From Microcoleus sp. FACHB-1515 (GTDB taxonomy: Bacteria; Cyanobacteriota; Cyanobacteriia; Elainellales; Elainellaceae): a DNA stretch of 64,000 nucleotides. The position numbers and the translations under genes were made by a program. The notes beneath the pieces were generated by a model that saw only the letters and a program-made list of their open reading frames with translations, was not told where the DNA came from and made no database searches. The stretch lies in contig NZ_JACJPO010000030.1 of assembly GCF_014696105.1 (NCBI RefSeq), positions 1 to 64,000 on the forward strand. Reading direction: 5' to 3'. Of the stretch, positions 62,259 to 64,000 are shown in pieces; the stretch's first letter is position 1, and each line of letters begins with the position of its first letter.

Positions 62259-63599
62259 ATGGCAGACGAAGAGCATTTGAGGATTTTGGGGGAAGGGGTC
62301 GATCGCTGGAACCAATGGCGAAAAGATAAGTCCATACTACAACCTAACCTCTACAGTGCCGATCTCAGTGGAGCCAATCTCCGCAAGGCCAATCTGCGCA
62401 GGGCAGACCTGAAAAATGCCAATTTACGCAGTGCTGATCTAAGTGATGCTGACCTTAGTGATGCCAACCTCAGCCGTGCTATTCTGAGCGGCGTTAACCT
62501 CAGCAATGCTATCCTTCGCAGCACCAACCTTAGCCATGCCGATCTCAACAATGCTAACCTCAACAATGCCAACCTGCGTAATGCTGGCCTCAATAGCGCC
62601 AACCTCAACAATGCTAACCTCAGCAACGCATATCTTATTGGTGCCAACCTCAGTCATGCCATTCTGTGGCGAACTCAGGCTCTAGGTGCCATCTTGCGAG
62701 GAGCACAATTAACTGGAGCTGGCGTAGAAGACTGGCACATTAATCGTGCAACGCAACTAGATGGTGTAATTTGCGACTATATCTTTTTAAAGGGCAGAGA
62801 GGGAGAACGCCGCCCTAGCAATGGCAGCAGAATTTTCGCCCCAGGTGACTTTACAAAATTAATTCAAAAATCCCTAGAAACCGTCGATTTAATCTTCAGC
62901 AACGGCATCGATTGGAAAGCATTTGCACTTTCATTGGAAGATTTGCGAGTTGAGTACGAAGAGCAAGAATTATCAATTCAAGCAATTGAAAACAAAAACG
63001 ATGCTTTCGTGATTCGTCTCAACGTGCCACCGGATGCAGACAAAGGCGCGATCGAGCGTCAGGCAATGGAATTCTATGAAACGAGGTTGGCGGTATTAGA
63101 AGCGCAGTATCGATCGACTTTGCAGGCGAAAGATGAGCAGATTGCAATTTACCGCGAACAAAGTACGAACATGACGGAAATTGTTAAGCTGTTGGCTAGC
63201 AAACCGATTGATGTGAGAGCGATCGCAATGGCAGACAATCAATCCTCTAAAGTGACTCAAATCTTTCATGCGCCTGTTGGCGGCGTTGCTGGAAATGTCG
63301 AGGGAAACATGAATGTTTACTCTCCAGAACAGCGGCAAACCCTCGCAGAAGCCGCAACCGAAATCCAGCAGCTTTTAGAGCAGCTATCGCAAACTTATCC
63401 AACGACGACGCAGGCTGAAAAATTGGCGGTTGCTGCGAAAGCCGCAGAGGAAATTGAAGCGAATCCTGTGTTGCGATCGCGAGTGATTGGCGCACTCAAA
63501 GCAGGCGGAGTGGAAGCGTTAAAAGAACTGGTTGATCATCCGCTCGTAACTATTTTGCTTGCTGCATTGGAAGGATGGCAGCAGCCCGACTCGAAATGA
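62259..63599 (+). CDS. Pentapeptide-repeat protein with helical C-terminal domain
   Basis: 446 residues. A short cap (MADEEHLRILGEGVDRWNQW) precedes about 25 pentapeptide units, A(D/N)LXX, at about residues 30-155, which form a right-handed quadrilateral beta-helix. A linker and coiled coil follow (about 185-335), then GGVAGNVEGNMNVYSPEQRQ and AEAATEIQQLLEQLSQTYPT, a C-terminal region shared by many cyanobacterial multidomain proteins. Function unknown; such proteins are often regulatory or effector scaffolds. The 15-base periodicity at about 62340-62700 comes from the protein repeat. A terminator follows. Confidence 0.85.
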   Translation: MADEEHLRILGEGVDRWNQWRKDKSILQPNLYSADLSGANLRKANLRRADLKNANLRSADLSDADLSDANLSRAILSGVNLSNAILRSTNLSHADLNNANLNNANLRNAGLNSANLNNANLSNAYLIGANLSHAILWRTQALGAILRGAQLTGAGVEDWHINRATQLDGVICDYIFLKGREGERRPSNGSRIFAPGDFTKLIQKSLETVDLIFSNGIDWKAFALSLEDLRVEYEEQELSIQAIENKNDAFVIRLNVPPDADKGAIERQAMEFYETRLAVLEAQYRSTLQAKDEQIAIYREQSTNMTEIVKLLASKPIDVRAIAMADNQSSKVTQIFHAPVGGVAGNVEGNMNVYSPEQRQTLAEAATEIQQLLEQLSQTYPTTTQAEKLAVAAKAAEEIEANPVLRSRVIGALKAGGVEALKELVDHPLVTILLAALEGWQQPDSK

Positions 63600-63642
63600 G
63601 AAAAAGTTGAAAATTTCTCAGAATTGAACAATTTTTTGCAAT

Positions 63643-63687
63643 AAAAAAGCTGGGGCTAATGAGCTTTTCATGCGTCCCAGCTTTTTT
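63643..63687. terminator. Bidirectional terminator between pentapeptide and CobW genes
   Basis: AAAAAAGCTGGG (63643-63654) and CCCAGCTTTTTT (63676-63687) form a 12-bp stem whose arms end in A and T runs. It lies between convergent genes. Confidence 0.85.
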
Positions 63688-63699
63688 ATTTAGTCGTTT

Positions 63700-64000
63700 C
63701 TATTTGCCAAATCCGCGACCGCGATTGGTCGAAGGCATACAGACGCAGGCTTGAATTTGCGATCGCAACTTGTCGTGATCCAAATTCTGACCAATCAGCA
63801 CCAGTTGATTTTTCGGCTGACCTTTCCACTCATCATCATCCAGCGAAAAACGTTTGCCGCTGAGGTGGAAAATGTGGCGGCGCGGCGAACCGTCTTCGTT
63901 GCGGCTTTCGTCAAACCAGAGGATACCTTTGGCGCGGAAGACTGAGGCGGGCAACTGATTGTCGAGGAAGTTTTGGAATTTGCGAATGGCGAAGGGGCGA
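63700..64000 (-). CDS. C-terminal part of a CobW-family GTP-binding protein
   Basis: The frame runs off the right edge; about 100 C-terminal residues are present. LPASVFRAKGILWFDES, HIFHLSGKRFSLDDDEWKG and NQLVLIGQNLDHDKLRSQI, ending GRGFGK, match the C-terminal metal-chaperone domain of CobW/COG0523 GTPases. These proteins deliver zinc or cobalt or act in metal homeostasis. The N-terminal GTPase domain (with CxCC motif) lies outside the window. Confidence 0.85.
   Translation of the reverse strand, partial: RPFAIRKFQNFLDNQLPASVFRAKGILWFDESRNEDGSPRRHIFHLSGKRFSLDDDEWKGQPKNQLVLIGQNLDHDKLRSQIQACVCMPSTNRGRGFGK

Noticed and set aside
62330-62700. Regular short repeats resembling a CRISPR-like array
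   Set aside because: The spacing is 15 bases and in frame; it encodes A(D/N)LXX pentapeptides. There are no spacers of constant length and no cas genes.

Overview
The window is chromosomal DNA of a cyanobacterium. It carries adjacent psaA and psaB, a light-dependent protochlorophyllide reductase, a carotenoid oxygenase, a folate/biopterin-type transporter, and a very high density of the HIP1 octamer GCGATCGC. Small palindromic repeats and MITE-like elements are frequent. The gene set fits a filamentous Leptolyngbya-like genome, but the genus cannot be fixed from the sequence alone. I found no rRNA, tRNA or CRISPR array.

Layout. 0-1.4 kb: HIP1-free accessory DNA with the edge of a probable transposase gene and a DUF4365 nuclease-like gene. 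1.4-14.6 kb: housekeeping genes, namely a TPR/coiled-coil protein, an FHA protein, murD, an ABC ATPase, gpsA, por, a SpoU-family methyltransferase, a beta-lactamase-fold protein, the rpsP-KH-phoH operon and a CsgG-like protein. 14.7-31.1 kb: cell-envelope and metabolic genes (pre-peptidase repeat protein, lytic transglycosylase, ilvB, rsmA, an RluA-type pseudouridine synthase, a thioredoxin-NHL protein, a lipoprotein). 31.1-36.2 kb: psaA-psaB with a long leader and a strong terminator. 36.3-40.4 kb: hicAB with an operator, an exported FAD oxidoreductase, a GNAT enzyme and a zinc-ribbon protein.

40.6-50.6 kb is the most interesting region. All genes lie on the minus strand: an amine oxidase, a stand-alone allophanate-hydrolase C-terminal-like domain, two related cysteine hydrolases (one closely resembling biuret hydrolase), a LysE-type exporter and a complete BMP/nucleoside-type ABC transporter (binding protein, two permeases, double ATPase). 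A GTA-N8-TAC sequence matching an NtcA box lies upstream of the first gene. I read this as a nitrogen-scavenging locus that imports a ureide- or biuret-like compound and hydrolyses it inside the cell. The substrate is an inference.

50.8-64 kb is accessory-rich: a decayed Uma2 gene, an FrhB-type iron-sulfur protein, a glycosyltransferase, a HIP1-free NotI-family restriction-modification pair, yidD, the carotenoid oxygenase, the folate/biopterin transporter, a Uma2 nuclease, and a RelE toxin/fused antitoxin module lying between two copies of the 5' end of a pentapeptide-repeat gene. The window ends inside a CobW-type GTPase gene.

Four families of small repeats cross the window: an IS630-like MITE with TAGGGTGTGTTTTCAAA ends, an in-frame GGAGGCGAAGCC palindrome, a CCCGGAACGGTATCG element and an AAAGTCCCCCA/GGGGGATTTAGGGGGCT element. 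Several lie inside or at the edges of genes and have changed the encoded proteins.
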